NCBI RefSeq assembly: GCF_963678635.1
Contig: NC_087062.1
Span: forward strand, 2,540,001-2,604,000
DNA from: Symsagittifera roscoffensis
Taxonomy: Eukaryota > Xenacoelomorpha > Acoela > Convolutidae
Direction: 5' to 3'
DNA length: 64,000 nucleotides
Position numbers and translations under genes: made by a program
Shown: positions 13,356 to 25,349 of the stretch, piece by piece
Position numbering within the stretch: the stretch's first letter is position 1
Layout: each line of letters starts with the position of its first letter
The notes under the pieces: generated by a model
The model's input: the letters and a program-made list of their open reading frames with translations, nothing else
Told to the model about the DNA's origin: nothing
Databases searched by the model: none

Positions 13356-13582
13356 TTTTTTTCAAATTTAAGCTCAGGACAACAATGGCTTTCGTATGAT
13401 ATAAAATTGGCTGTTAAAAAGTCGAAATTTGTCTGAAGAAAAAAACCCACCCCGAGCACAAATCTTCCGTTACTTTTTTATAAAAATTCAGAACAAATAA
13501 CTTAAGTCAAACCACTCCTTTAGATGATTTTTGTATTTAAATGTGCATCAAATTTTGGTCAAATCTGATGTCATGATCACTA

Positions 13583-14264
13583 CAGTACTGATTTAAATTA
13601 TAACCGGACAAAACGCGTTATTTAAAACGCGTTTCTCTCAAATTGGGTTGAGTTTAGGTGAAAATTTATGAAGACAAAACTTGCTTAAAATTTTAGCAGA
13701 TTTCAATTTGTTTTGCGAAATTCGGGCCCAAAATTTTACCCCAATAATCAAGAATTACACAGAAACTATTTTGATAATTGATGAGAATGTTATATCACAA
13801 GAAGCCTCATACATAGCCCAACAAAGTTTGAGAAGGGTTAAATCTCCACAAGTTTGCGCAAATTGTTTAAAATTTGTTTTTAAACAGAGATTCTGGGTTT
13901 TATAAAGTAAAAATCACATTTATTGACCATCAAGTAAAAACTTTTTCTCTTTTACTGGTTTTTGGAGATTTAACCCTTCTTAAACTTTGTTGGGCTATGT
14001 AGGAGGCTTCTTGTGATATAATTTTCTCATCAATCATCAAAGTAGTTTCAGTGTTATTCTTGATTAATTGAAAAAAGCCAAAATGACACATTTTGGGGTA
14101 AAATTTTGGTTGAGAAATTCGAAAAAAAATTTGCACCATATTGATGAAATTCTAAGCAACTTTTGTTCTCTTCACTTTTTGTCCAATTTTAACCCAATTT
14201 GAGAAAAACGCGTTTGAAAATTCAAGTATTGTTCGTTTTGTCCGGATAATTAAAATCAGCACTG
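13583..14264. mobile_element. foldback MITE, Tc1/mariner-type ends
   Basis: The ends are CAGTACTGATTTAAATTA at 13583 and, in reverse complement, CAGTGCTGATTTTAATTA at 14264, both running into CCGGACAAAACG. The element is flanked by TA on both sides (13581-13582, 14265-14266). CAGT ends plus a TA duplication fit the Tc1/mariner superfamily. The arms are long: ATCACAAGAAGCCT, TAGCCCAACAAAGTTT and AAGGGTTAAATCTCCA in the left arm recur inverted in the right arm. This makes a hairpin-forming element of about 680 bp with no transposase. A truncated relative lies at 47576-48032. Confidence 0.85.
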
Positions 14265-14381
14265 TATTATTACTTTAATTTTGCAGCTCATGATCTAAGT
14301 CAACTCCTGTCCGCTGCACAAAAACGTAATTCTGTAAAATAAAATTAGAACAACAGTAAACTGTTTTCTGTTCCTTAAACC

Positions 14382-14558
14382 AGGACTGAGCTGGTAAAAA
14401 AAGTGACCAGAACGCGCATCAACGAGGAGCTATCTAAAATTAAGCATCATGACGATTTGGGTGGTTTATTGCATAAAGAAAAAGCATATGATCAATTTTT
14501 GTTCTCAATAATATCAAATAAAGTTGAACACCTGAATTGGTTGGACATGATATGTTAA
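14382..14558 (+). other. possible coding exon, unidentified
   Basis: A frame without ATG is open for 58 codons after a pyrimidine-containing tract ending in CAG (14381-14383). Its product is charged and non-repetitive (RTRINEELSKIKHHDD), unlike the low-complexity frames around it. It ends in TAA at 14556-14558. No homologue is recognised and no partner exon was found, so this is only a candidate. Confidence 0.2.
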
Positions 14559-15992
14559 ATTTTCATATGAATGATATATGATGTACATAAGACTGAATCA
14601 AAAACTATTTGTTGTTTATTCTTTAGCCTGACAGCATCTGTTAAATTGTGATAACTTATGAAAGTTTGAATTTCGTTTTTTTTGTCATAATAACTCCGAG
14701 CGTGACGTCATTGCTAATCATTTTGTCATTCGACTAGCAAACAAAGTTACCTCGCTTAAAATATAAAAATTTAGAATTTGCTTTCAGCTGGCCTAAGTTT
14801 TGACCAACTTCGTCTAAATTGATTACAGAACAATCGACAGTATGTTTCAATCTACTTTAATTTGTGAAGAACATGTGACTAAAGTTAAAAATTTTATTTG
14901 GTTTTTTAATTCACAAAGATTTATCATTGCAAATATATCAAATATCTGTTTTTTGCAGATATATTCCTCGTTGATTATCTTCAACAGCCGAGAGCAAACT
15001 TTGACTTGAACAATTGTTAGAAATTTTCAATAGTTTTGTGTAGTTTCACAGAGGAAGTCGAAAACGTGAGCTTCCCAAGTATCGACTAGCCCAGCTGATT
15101 TTTCGCAGAGCAAATTCTAAACACAGTGGCCAAGCATGGCCAACGTGGGGATTGACGTCAAAACTTATCAAACGGTACAAGTTACTCATGAAACTGTTCA
15201 GTATCTTTTTTATACCACTTGTTAAAAATTCAGCGACCACAATTTTGTTTCAAAACAAAGACTTAATTGTCTCTCACTTTCTCAAAATCTGAATGAAACA
15301 ATTTCATGCAAGAAAGACTTCATACAAAAAACTTCACTTAATAATCGGTAAAATAAATCCAGGATAAAACGAATCAAACAAATGACTACCTCGATTTAAT
15401 GTCCTATATTTTCGAAAGCAAATAAAAAATATAGCAATTATTAAAATAATTAATAAGTTATCAAAAACTTTTTAGATTTTAGGTCTAAAATCCATTTAAA
15501 AATTGAGAGAACTAAACGATTTGAAAAACGTTGCATTTACTTTAGCTAAGTGCCTTTTTGTATTTCAGAACTACTTCCTCTACTACTAGTTTTTACCAAA
15601 ACTTAAATTTACCAAAACTGGTTTCTGTGCGAATATCCCAAAATGCCCAGATAAAAATTGTTCTTATGAAACAAAACGGCGAACACCAAATTTTAAACAA
15701 GGATAACCAGTTAATCTGCATGAAGCACAGACTGTTCTGACCATACTCTTTTTAACATTAGTGTCTTTTTTAAGGTAAAACTAAATTTTCAAGGTTTAAA
15801 ATAACATAATTATGTTTTTGTTTGTCTGCTGGTTCGCTTTATTTGCTCGAATATAGACTACAAATCAGAAGTTTTTAGCCTGTTTTTCTCACAAGTGGGA
15901 CAATTTTTTGAAGTTTTTTCAATATTGTTTGAATTACGACTACAAAAAAGCTTTATAATGATGTATTTATCGAGCCACTCAATGATCATTTT
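14559..15992. other. AT-rich stretch without recognisable genes
   Basis: No conserved protein, RNA or clear transposon is seen. The part at 15690-15860 resembles 47070-47460: both contain CAGTTAATC/CGGTTACTG-like sequence, then GCACAGA and TGTTCTGACCATA. Each precedes a TGATTTTGCGT stretch, so this is probably part of a dispersed repeat. Confidence 0.45.
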
Positions 15993-16100
15993 GGGTCACT
16001 GATTTTGCGTTTAAAACAAAAAAATTTACGGAAAACTGGTTGCTGTGGGTCACTGATTTTGCGTTCAAAACAAAAAAAATTACGGAAAACTGGTTGCTAT
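15993..16100. repeat. 54-bp direct tandem duplication
   Basis: GGGTCACTGATTTTGCGTT begins at 15993 and again at 16047. The two 54-bp units differ at a few positions, including A-run length. The duplication lies inside an 86-codon open frame and gives that frame a repeated RKTGC pattern, which argues against the frame being a real gene. Confidence 0.8.
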
Positions 16101-16754
16101 ACGGAGAACGTTTCGCCCCTATTCATTAAAAAACTTTTAAAAATTTTGGTTCTCAAATTTTGTCAATTTTTAAAAATTTCGATGCGATTAATGAATCTAA
16201 AAGAAAATCATCCTAATTTACTAGTAAAAGATATTGAGTACATTTTGAAACAGTTATCCAGCTAAAACACATATTTAAATGACAAAAAATTTTCAAAACT
16301 TCCGAAAATTTTTTCAACATTTTTCAAAAATATTTCTCATTTTCAAAATCTGTACTCTACATTGGGTGCTAGAAAAACTGACTCAACTAAAAGTAATTGA
16401 TACTTAGTTTTAATAATTAAAATATAGAACTGTAGCAAGCTGGCTCGAGCGCAATAACTGCTCGAAATTTGACAAAAAAAACTACCATTTTCAACAGCTT
16501 TTTATCGACAAAGGAGAAAATTTGTAAGATTTTTTAAAAAAAAATTGATCGAAGCACGACACAAAGGGCTTTACAATATAAATCACATGACACAATTTGA
16601 TACTTTTTTGTGTTTATATGTGTAGCTTTTCTTCGGTTCTTATAGGATAAGAGGTCCTAACTTAAATTAGAGGACTAGTGGCTCGTTACTTACAATTGTT
16701 AAAAAGATCAAGGAAACATTGGCGGGTGTTTTAGGTTGCAGGGAATCATCCTCT

Positions 16755-17730
16755 AGGCAGTGTCTATCTTGTCCAACTCGCTTAACTACGACGCAGATAA
16801 AATCTTTTTGGTATTAAGATAGTCAGAGCTCCTGAGGTTCAATAGTACTCACAACACCGAAATGGTTTCTTGGTGACAAATTCTTTTTTACTGTACTATG
16901 TTTATTGCCCCTATTCTCGGTACTCTATCGTATATGTCCCTTTTTACTGAGTCGCAATGGGTTAGTCATTTCAACTAATTATCAATCAAAGAAAGCCAAT
17001 AATTTTGGTAAGAATATAACTTATCAGTTAATTTGATTGAAAGAATCCGCAATGGCTTTGATAATTGCCTCTTCAAATTCAAAACTCAAAAGTTTTTTGA
17101 TTACTTTTTTTTCTGAAAGGCTATTTCTGCTAGCTTATCTGTGAATCTCACTCGATTCATCTAATTAATTGAGAAACAATAATTGCTAAAAAATTGTTTT
17201 TTTTTCACACTGACAACCAACTACTCGATTCAATAGCAATAAATGTTCTGACTTTCGGAGGCTCTCTGCTTCCTACGCCGCAGATAATAGCCCTTTGGTA
17301 TTGAAATTGGCGGAGCGTCCGAGGTTCATAAGCACTCTCAACCCCAAAACTGTTTCTTGGTGACAAATTACTTTTTATTGTACAATGTTGATTGCCCCTT
17401 TTCTCGATGCTCTTTTGGCTGTATCCGTTTTTACTGAATAGCAAGTGTTTACTCAATTCAACTAATTATCAATTATAGAAAGCCTATAATTTTGCTGAGA
17501 ATATAACTTATGAATTAATTTGAGTGAAGGAATCCGCAATGGCTTTGACGATTGCCTCTTCAAATTCAAAACTCAACTGTTTTTTGATTATTGTCTTTTT
17601 TCTAAAGAGCTATCTTCAATAGCTTATCTATGAATCTTGCTCAATTCATCTAACTAACTGAGAAATCATAATTGCTAAAAATAGTTTTTTTCCACACTGA
17701 CAACCAACTATTGGAGGCTCTCCGCTTCCC
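16755..17730. repeat. ~487-bp segmental tandem duplication
   Basis: Sequence from about 16790 (CGCAGATAA) recurs from 17279 with the same order of landmarks: TTTCTTGGTGACAAATT, CAACTAATTATCAAT, AATCCGCAATGGCTTTGA, GCCTCTTCAAATTCAAAACT and CACACTGACAACCAACTA. Copies are diverged by substitutions and small indels, so the duplication is old. The start of a third copy (GGAGGCTCTCCGCTTCCC) appears at about 17713. No coding function is evident. Confidence 0.8.
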
Positions 17731-19680
17731 TTCAGTTATTTTTCTGTTCTATCCATAAATTTAGTTAAGTCTTGCCACTCTGAGTTGTTCCGTTCCTTTT
17801 TCTCCTCCGCGCATGTTTTTTACTACATTTCTTACCATGTCAACTCTGCTAGAGGCTGAATTTTGTTTGTTTTATCAATTGCATCACGTTTTTTAGATAC
17901 CAGGTGAGCGGTAGGTGTCACAGTTCAATATCATCGACAATGTCTAACCCAAACACACAATGTCATCGACCCTAATCGACTAATTCCCAACCTCTCGAGT
18001 TCACTTCAAACTCCAAATCATGCTACGTTCCATCAGTGGGAAGGTCTTTACTTCAATTATCTCATTAACGATTTGGGTTCTAAAGTGAAGGGAAAACCTG
18101 TCCTAGGGTTAAGTACCCTCTCACATGTATACAAAAATTACCAATCTCATACGAATTAAATTAAGCATCGAACTCTGAGTGGAAAGCAGCTCCCTTCAAA
18201 AAGGTCTAATTCGGTTCAAAAATTACCTTCCGAAAGCTAACTGAATATTCCATCTTTTCGTATTGGATTCCTTGGTTCTCGTTGCCTTCGTATTTACAAG
18301 CTAACCATTCTGCGACTACTTTTGTATGTTCTGGTCATAGTTCTATAGCAACACATTTGCTAAGTTAGGTTGAATCTAATGTTTACCAGGTCCAGCTTAG
18401 ATCAACTTTACTACTTCAAGGCTAAAGACGACAAATAGCATTTTCTTTTAGGCTTCAAGTCTTTTAATGTGACCACTATAGCTACCATCTGCTTACAGTT
18501 TTTCAATCTAAACGATCACATTTAAATCCCAATAAAAATTTTCGAGGGATAGGTCATTTTCCGATGTTAGTTTCAGGCTTCCTATGTCGCCAGGGGGTCA
18601 TACTTCTGCCGAGCATTTTGGGGTCTCATGGTGTTCCTACTCAAAACGTTTCTTTCACATCCGATTAATACTTTACGGCTTATTCCAATTGAACTGTCCA
18701 TTATCATTGTTCCTGGGAATTGGCTAATAACATTAGAAGATGACTCTAGAGGGGTTTCGTTTACAAGGGTTTATAAGATCAGTATGCTCTCGCTCGTTAT
18801 TTCACGTAAAATGATTATTTCCGGTCTAGGAGAGTGTTTCTGCAAGTGCTAATAGCTTTCGATCCCGCCGTTCGAAAAGAATCAAATTATAACACATGAT
18901 GTATTTTGCCACAACCTATCATTCCAACTTCCCCGTGTTTTACTAAGCTCGAGAACTTACACTTGAAAGTTAGGGGGACGGCTTTGCTTACTTAAGGCAT
19001 AAAACCAGACATGGGGCTCCAGGGGGTCTGGTGTTCGATACTAAATTCTTGTGCCATTCCAATCACTAAATGCCGAAATTTGATAAGGCCGTTTACATTC
19101 CCGGAGACCGTTATCACCTCAGGCAAGGGGGTCTCAGGGGTCCGTGTTTATGCATGTCCTGGTCATGCCACCTCTGGTACCACACCTTCAAGCTTCATAT
19201 TGTTAATCTCAACTGTTCCCAATCTGGGGGGAGGAAGAGGTGGGGTTTTCCGATTCCGTTCTAACTTCATTTTCTGACAAAAAGAGAGGCTAACTCTTCC
19301 AAGCCGTATCATCTTAACTACATCTTAACTGCACGTTCCTGCATTTCGATTTGTAATTTTGTGCGCGAAACGATAGTTTGAAAAGAAAAAATCTTATTAC
19401 ATCAAAGAATAGCTTTTCATGAGGCCGGATATGAAGGGTGTAAAGCCAAGCTCCATGGTTTATCAGAAAACGGAGTAAGGCGTTCCATCGGAAGGTTTTA
19501 CCTTTTTACCTTAATAATCAGATCGTCTGCCGTTTTGGAAAGCTAGCTTTAAATGACAAAAACACTGCATCTGTAGTCCAGGATTGACATGAAAATAATG
19601 GCAGAACCACGGTTGCGCAGAACGCTTATGAGCAAGTCGCGTCTTCGAGATTTTATTTAACTTGCTCCGAAGGTAGTGTC

Positions 19681-20103
19681 ATGCTGCTTCAAGTTATTCG
19701 TCTCATTGGGATTGAAGACGGACCAATGAGGCATCCTAGTCTTAACACAAGCAAACGTGTTGTGCTTAAACGTGTAGAAATGAGAAGCATCCCGGTACCT
19801 AGGGAGGATAGCCACACCATTATTTTGACGACCCGCGAAACAGTCATCATCGAGTGTTGCCGCCCCAATTCAACTTGTTTCTTCGGTTGTTTTTATAACC
19901 TATTGATGTGTAAGCCCTATAATACTACCCGATTGCTAGCCGAGATAGTCAAGCAGCTACAAAAACAGTTATCCCTGGGCCAGTCAGTTTTATTGTCCCC
20001 TTTCAATCCCGGACAATTTCTTTTAAATCAGAGAATAGTTGATATGGATCTACAGGCCATCGCTCGGCTGCTGCTGGTTCATTTTTGCAATGACAGAGCC
20101 TAG
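19681..20103 (+). CDS. hypothetical ORF, 140 aa, uncertain
   Basis: This ATG-initiated frame of 140 codons is the longest in the region. The product contains a cysteine-rich middle (IIECCRPNSTCFFGCF) followed by a leucine-rich helix-forming part. No family is recognised. Flanking splice signals are not obvious and the surrounding sequence looks like decayed repeat material. It may be a chance frame in GC-richer sequence. Confidence 0.2.
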   Translation: MLLQVIRLIGIEDGPMRHPSLNTSKRVVLKRVEMRSIPVPREDSHTIILTTRETVIIECCRPNSTCFFGCFYNLLMCKPYNTTRLLAEIVKQLQKQLSLGQSVLLSPFNPGQFLLNQRIVDMDLQAIARLLLVHFCNDRA

Positions 20104-21657
20104 CAAGACCCCTCCCCAGATGGCTATGTTTAGCTGAAAAAAAAAAACACGTTCGAGAGGCCCCGAAGCTATTTATTTATTTTATTGTAACCAGACCGAG
20201 AAACCTCAGCAGGAGAAAAATTCCTTAGGTAAGTCTAGAGTTTTATAAATAACATGTATCCAGCCAACTTTAATGAAAATCAAACATATATCTGATTTTT
20301 TTGCTATAACCTCGAAGAAAACTTCGATCCATACTCGAGACAGAGAAAATGCCCTTGTTTATTCAATTTTTCTTCTTGCTACTTGATTGTGTCTAATTGT
20401 AAGTACTATACAAAACTTTTTAACTATTTGGTTGTAATAAGTTTTGAATTTTTGCCCCGGTTTTGGTCTTTTTTTTCCGCTATGGAGTATTCAACTATTT
20501 TATAGCTGTGAAGCGTATAGAAATAAACTCTCACTTTTTTCCTCAGTCAAGGCTTTCATTGTACTAAATTTGTTGTTATCTTCTTAACACTGCTTTTAAA
20601 CGTAAGCACACTAACTTTCTTCAACTATATATTTTTTGAGAAACTCATTCAAAAAAGTATGTCAATAGTTAAGCTTAAATGAATTTGGTATTTTGTATAT
20701 TTTTTCAATTTCTTGTTTTTTCTTGTACGTTCTGAGCGAATATATTTTTCTCCAATTGAAGTGGAGGGGAGAGTTAATGAGCTCTGATAGCAAATGCGGT
20801 TATATTTGGTATGAGGGTTTAAAAAATGGTCAATTTACGTAAGTTAAAGCTTATAAGGTGTGATAATCAATCGCGCATAACTATTATGGGTAGTTTCTAG
20901 TTGGGGTAATTTTTCCAAGTTGACTTCCAAGTTGAATAATTTTTTCAAATAATGGTAACTTTTTCTTCACTCAATGCTTTTTATACTCCTAAATTTCTTC
21001 TATTTTTCGTTTTTTTTGTATGAAATTTAAAATCGTCATAAAATGGCAGCTGCAGGAGGGGGAGGTGGTTGGGGGATCGCGGACGCTTCTTTTTAGGAAT
21101 TCGACCTTCTGTCGATCTAAAAGATCCCCCTAAAAGGCAGCAATTGCGACCTACTAATTCACTCAAAGTCACGAGTTTTTCTAACAAGTTGGCACTTTCT
21201 GAACTTAGACTCCTAGACACAAATTTAGCGCAAACTTTTGATTTTGGTAACCCAGTTTTGTCAGTATCAACGAACAGCTTTTTGTGCGCTAAGTTCTTGG
21301 ATTTAAAAAAAATTCTCGAATAAAGACCGTGATTAGATATTGTTCTTCTTGCAATTCAAACAGCTACTCTTGTAGTTGCTTTTCCATTATTTCTAAAAAG
21401 AAAAACATCTTGTCAATTTCAATATTAAAAACTTATTTAATAGAAAACCCTGAACTAATTTAGGCATCGTTCAGGTTTTTTCTAGTTTCCTCTGTATCGG
21501 CCAAGACGAACCAAAAAACCCAAAATAACGTGATTTGGCTGCAAATAGAGATTTTGCTCTGATGTTAAAAGTGCTCCCTTTTTCACGAGCGACGCTACCC
21601 GGGCTGACCTGTCACAGATAGCTATCGCTGATTCGGAGACTTATGAAATTCTTAGTT

Positions 21658-21780
21658 ATTTGAAATTTTTAGCGATGATTCAGGGTTATTTCTTGACTAT
21701 ATATTTCAATGATAATCATAGAGGAATGAGCCATAATAAAATCCTGAATCAGCGCTAAAAAATAAACATTTCAAAATTTT
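21658..21780. repeat. small foldback repeat
   Basis: AAATTTTTAGCGATGATTCAGG on the left pairs with CCTGAATCAGCGCTAAAAAAT on the right, with about 50 bp between the arms. It looks like the remains of a short inverted-repeat element. Confidence 0.5.
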
Positions 21781-22572
21781 GAAAAGATTTCCAATTTTTT
21801 TAACGTGTAAAGTTTTGGGTAATAATGGCCATTTTGACCAGAAACCAGCCAAAAACGTTGAACATCGGTAAACATCACGCCCTTTTTCTCATTTTTGAAT
21901 ATCACGTATTATCTAAGGTTCACACAAAGTCTCCAACTGTGTTTCTTAGAAACCTAGCTTGCTTAAATTTGAACAGTTCAATTTACATTTTTAACCTCTC
22001 ATTTGTCCTTTAAATGTCGATTCGTCTTAATATCTTATTTATTTAGCACCAGTTAGCTCTACTGAAGTCTGTGTAACTGAGAGATTGAATTTTTTCTTTT
22101 TCTTTCTCGGTTTTTTTGATCAGTTTTGAAGTAAGTCAAAACTGATTTGAGGTATGTTCAAATAAAAATAGTTAGAACGTTCTCGAAAAAAATCTAAAAA
22201 TAACTGTAGTGGTGAAAAGTTATTTTTACTAGCAATGCAATGAATGCGTATAGTTTAAGTTTTACGTTTAGTTTATTTATATTTGCAATTTGGATGACGT
22301 AAAAATGACTGAAAGAGAAACAAGCCCATAATGTTATTGTTTATTATTACTTATTGTTAGAAATCTGACAACATCTGATAAAAAGTATAACCAATTGATA
22401 AAACTTTGATATGTCATCAATTTTTCCATAGGCCGTTATTGCGAATCAAACTCGTCTTAAATCTAGCAAACAATTTTTAAACAATTTGATTAATCAGTTA
22501 CAATTAGCTTGAAGTTGGTTAAAAATTTTGAAAAAATCGACGATCAAAATTCAATTCAAATTAGCCGATATT

Positions 22573-22736
22573 ATGACAAAATCAGCAACATTTAATGACT
22601 CCCAGTCAAATTTAAATAAATTCTTCGAATATGTTTTGTTTCACGAAGATCTAATTTCCACATTAGTACTTTCTAATGTTTACACTAAAACAAATATGGT
22701 AGCAATCAAGGTAGAAAATACATCATCTCTGCAAAG
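22573..22736 (+). CDS. MATH-like gene copy 2, exon 1
   Basis: An ATG at 22573 opens a frame of 54 codons plus two bases that runs into a canonical donor, GCAAAG|GTAAGT, at 22736/22737. The next acceptor (TTATTGTAG at 22836) restores the frame exactly, and the first base of exon 2 completes an arginine codon. The exon encodes a short N-terminal region (NLNKFFEYVLFHEDLIS) that I do not recognise. Spliced to 22837-23275 it gives a 200-residue protein. The start is the first ATG in this frame with a sensible context; an upstream non-coding leader exon cannot be excluded. Confidence 0.55.
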
Positions 22737-22836
22737 GTAAGTCTCACTGAATTTTTTTATATTGCAAAGTAAATAGCAAAATGCGAATTTTGCTTGAAAA
22801 ACTAATGCCACAAAAAGTACATATATTTTATTGTAG

Positions 22837-23275
22837 GTTTGCTAAGTTAGTCAAAAACGATGAGCTAAAACGTGTCAAGACTCGGCCAGTCAAGCTGACA
22901 ATTCGCAGATTAGATTCTAAAATTAGTGGCCGAATTGATCTGATCAACGTAGATATTGTCGTCAAAATTTTTTTGAACGGAACAAAACACGCCAGCGATT
23001 GTTCAGTATCGGTTTGTGCATCAATAGTCAACAAGTCAGCACCGGTTTCATTAAAAAACAAAGAAGTGATTGTATCTCTTTTTTTGAAACATCCAAATGG
23101 AGCAATTTCATACAGAAAAGACTTCAAAACAAAATTGAGCGTTGAACTGGAGGAAAATGAGAAAGGAGTCTTGGATTTCATTTCCAAAGAGGAGTTTCGG
23201 AAATACATTTCACCAGACGACGTGACCTTATTCGGAGTCATGGTCCATCTTGCACCATACGGGGATTCATGCTAA
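22837..23275 (+). CDS. MATH/TRAF-like gene copy 2, exon 2
   Basis: This exon follows a 100-bp intron (22737-22836) with a GTAAGT donor and a TTGTAG acceptor, and ends in TAA. It encodes 145 residues. The pattern VSVCASIVNKSAP, VIVSLFLKHPNG, YRKDFKT, FISKEEF and DDVTLFGVMV matches the C-terminal strands of a MATH/TRAF domain and aligns throughout with the exon at 1157-1580. No RING or BTB domain is present in the 200-residue product, so it would be a stand-alone MATH-like protein. The fold assignment rests on residue pattern only. A decayed third copy follows at 23985-24225, indicating local duplication. Confidence 0.6.
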
Positions 23276-23984
23276 TTGTTTGTAATTGTTTTTTGTCGTA
23301 GCTTGAAGAAGTTGGTAGCAGATAAAAATTGCAACACTTCATAAAAGCCACTGGTCAAAGTGTAAAATCTTTGTATTTATGTGAATTATTTTTTATGTGA
23401 ATTTATTTTTAAATGTTGAAACATTTGAATGTTTTGTATTGGTATGTAGAACAACTCTGAAGACACAACAAAAACAATTTAATGATTGCATTCCAATCTA
23501 AATGAGCTCAATAATATGGGCCAAGTTTTAATATATCACTTCTGATCATAGTAAAATAAAAGCTGGTCCAAATTTCAAGAAAACTCAAAGGTAGCCAGCC
23601 AACACAGGTCTAGTTTAAAAAAACTGCTGGTAGAATGCAGACACAGCTCACGACGTGGAAATTCATTTGATAGCCTAGTGCCTTAACATATGTGATATCA
23701 GCGTGATAAGCTAATTGTTCACGCTTTCTCAAAAGTAAACAACTAAAGTGCAAATGTGAAATTGAAAAAAAAACTAATCAAGCGTATAATTTCCCCTTAA
23801 ATCAATTTTAGCTGAAAAAAAAATCAGAATTTTGCAGAAACTGAGTATAGCCTATAATGACTCAAAATACACTTTTATTTTGCAAAAATGTTTGTTAAAA
23901 ACACCAATTTAGGTGCTCATACAATATATAAAACCAATTTATTGTGAAAAGTGTAATCCCAAGTTCGTTTCTTATTTTACCGAA

Positions 23985-24225
23985 ATAGCCAAAAATAATG
24001 AGCTGAAACATATCAATTCTTAGCCAGCCAAGCTGACAATTTGCTGAGACTTCAAAAGAATTCAAACATAATTCAAAAATGAACTGGAAAAAATGAGAAA
24101 AGTTAAAAGATTTTCGTGTCCAAACAGGAGTGTCAGAAATCTAATTCATCAGACGTATGGCCCTATCCAGAAGTATGGTTCCGTTTGCAACATATGATAT
24201 TTCATGCTTCAGAGATAAAAATAGC
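23985..24225 (+). pseudogene. decayed third copy of the MATH-like exon
   Basis: Sequence from about 23985 (gccaaaaataatgagctgaa, then ccagccaagctgacaatt) is collinear with the start of exon 2 of the gene at 22837. Matches resume at the GAACTGGA...AATGAGAAA segment and the final GACGT...GGTTCCGTTTGCA part. The central half is deleted and frames are broken, so it cannot encode the domain. Confidence 0.65.
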
Positions 24226-24296
24226 AGCCCTTCACAAACTCCATGAGGTGATATTTACAAAAACTGGCAATTTTTTAAATGCAATTGTGATGTAGA

Positions 24297-24330
24297 CAGG
24301 GGCGGATCTAAGATTTTCTCGAAGGGCCGG
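24297..24330. mobile_element. isolated hAT-like transposon terminus
   Basis: CAGGGGCGGATCTAAGATTT is the classic 5-prime end of many animal hAT elements (CAGGGGCGGATC). I could not find the complementary end GATCCGCCCCTG nearby, so this is either a solo end or the start of an element too decayed to see. Confidence 0.45.
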
Positions 24331-25349
24331 ATTTTCAATTTGCATGTTTTGTTTTCCAGAATTTTTTTTATTGTAGCAAAAATTGTGGACGTTGTCTTGT
24401 TATGCAGGAAGAGTAGTTATGAAAGAACAGCTACAGCATTCCAGTCTGAGCCGGGCCAATTTTTCAATAGCGGTATTTTACTGTACCAATTCTGATCATA
24501 ATAATAAAAGAAGCTCAGCCAAGTTGTAAAAAGTGTTCAAAGCCAGTCAACAAAGAACTATGGCACGCAGAAAGTAATCATGTTGAAGTTCAATTAATAG
24601 CTTAGTGCCACGGTCAAGTTTTTAATGAGTAGGTCCTGGCAAGCTAATAATTAAGGCTTTCTTGAAAGTAAATAAATAAAGTGAAAACATATAACTACGG
24701 CTCAACCGTACGATTTTTTGGACAAATCAATTCAGGATAGAAAAAAGCAGATTTTTTAAAAGTCAAGAATAGCTTCAGTTGATTCGATTCGACTATTAAC
24801 TTCATTTGTACAAACTTTTAAAAGAAATTACAATTGAAATTATCATACAATTTTGTCAATGCAAACCCAAGTTTTTTTTCAAAAGTGACCGTAGAAACAT
24901 GAGAAATTTTTGGCAATTTGAAATAAATATCTCTACAAATTCTCTTTCAATTTATAACTCATGTCTTTCAAGAAAATTTTTTACAGCTTTGAACTGCTAA
25001 AAATGGTTTTCAGCAAAATATTTGATACAAAAAAAGAGGAGAAAGGAAATGAAAAAAATGCCTTTCCATTTACAGTTTACATCCTTTGTGACTATTCTAG
25101 AACAACGCATGGTCTTTAGTAAAACTGTGTTGAACGTTTTTACTTTCTAGCTTTTAAATTCATCCAAAAACTTCAAAGATATAATGCTGAAAACTTCCAG
25201 GCCGTCGTCTACATAAAGAAAAAGTTGATTCACTTTTTTTCAATATTTTACCAGGAGCATTAATAGCTGTATACATAGAATTGATCTACTTTATCAATGT
25301 TTTTACTCTGTTAAGAACTCAGATCAAGACTCGTCTTTTCCCATATATT

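Larger units (their letters stand above)
17731..22572. other. region without confident genes; locally GC-richer
   Basis: About 17750-20110 is less AT-biased than its surroundings and has several medium open frames, including one at 19681-20103, which suggests a decayed element or old coding material. I recognise no reverse transcriptase, transposase or host-gene motifs in it. From 20150 to 22500 the sequence returns to AT-rich with T-runs. A small foldback lies at 21658-21780. Confidence 0.4.

Noticed and set aside
19011-19277. 88-codon frame in the GC-richer island
   Set aside because: Opens at ATG but overlaps another frame, has no recognisable domain and no splice context; likely chance.
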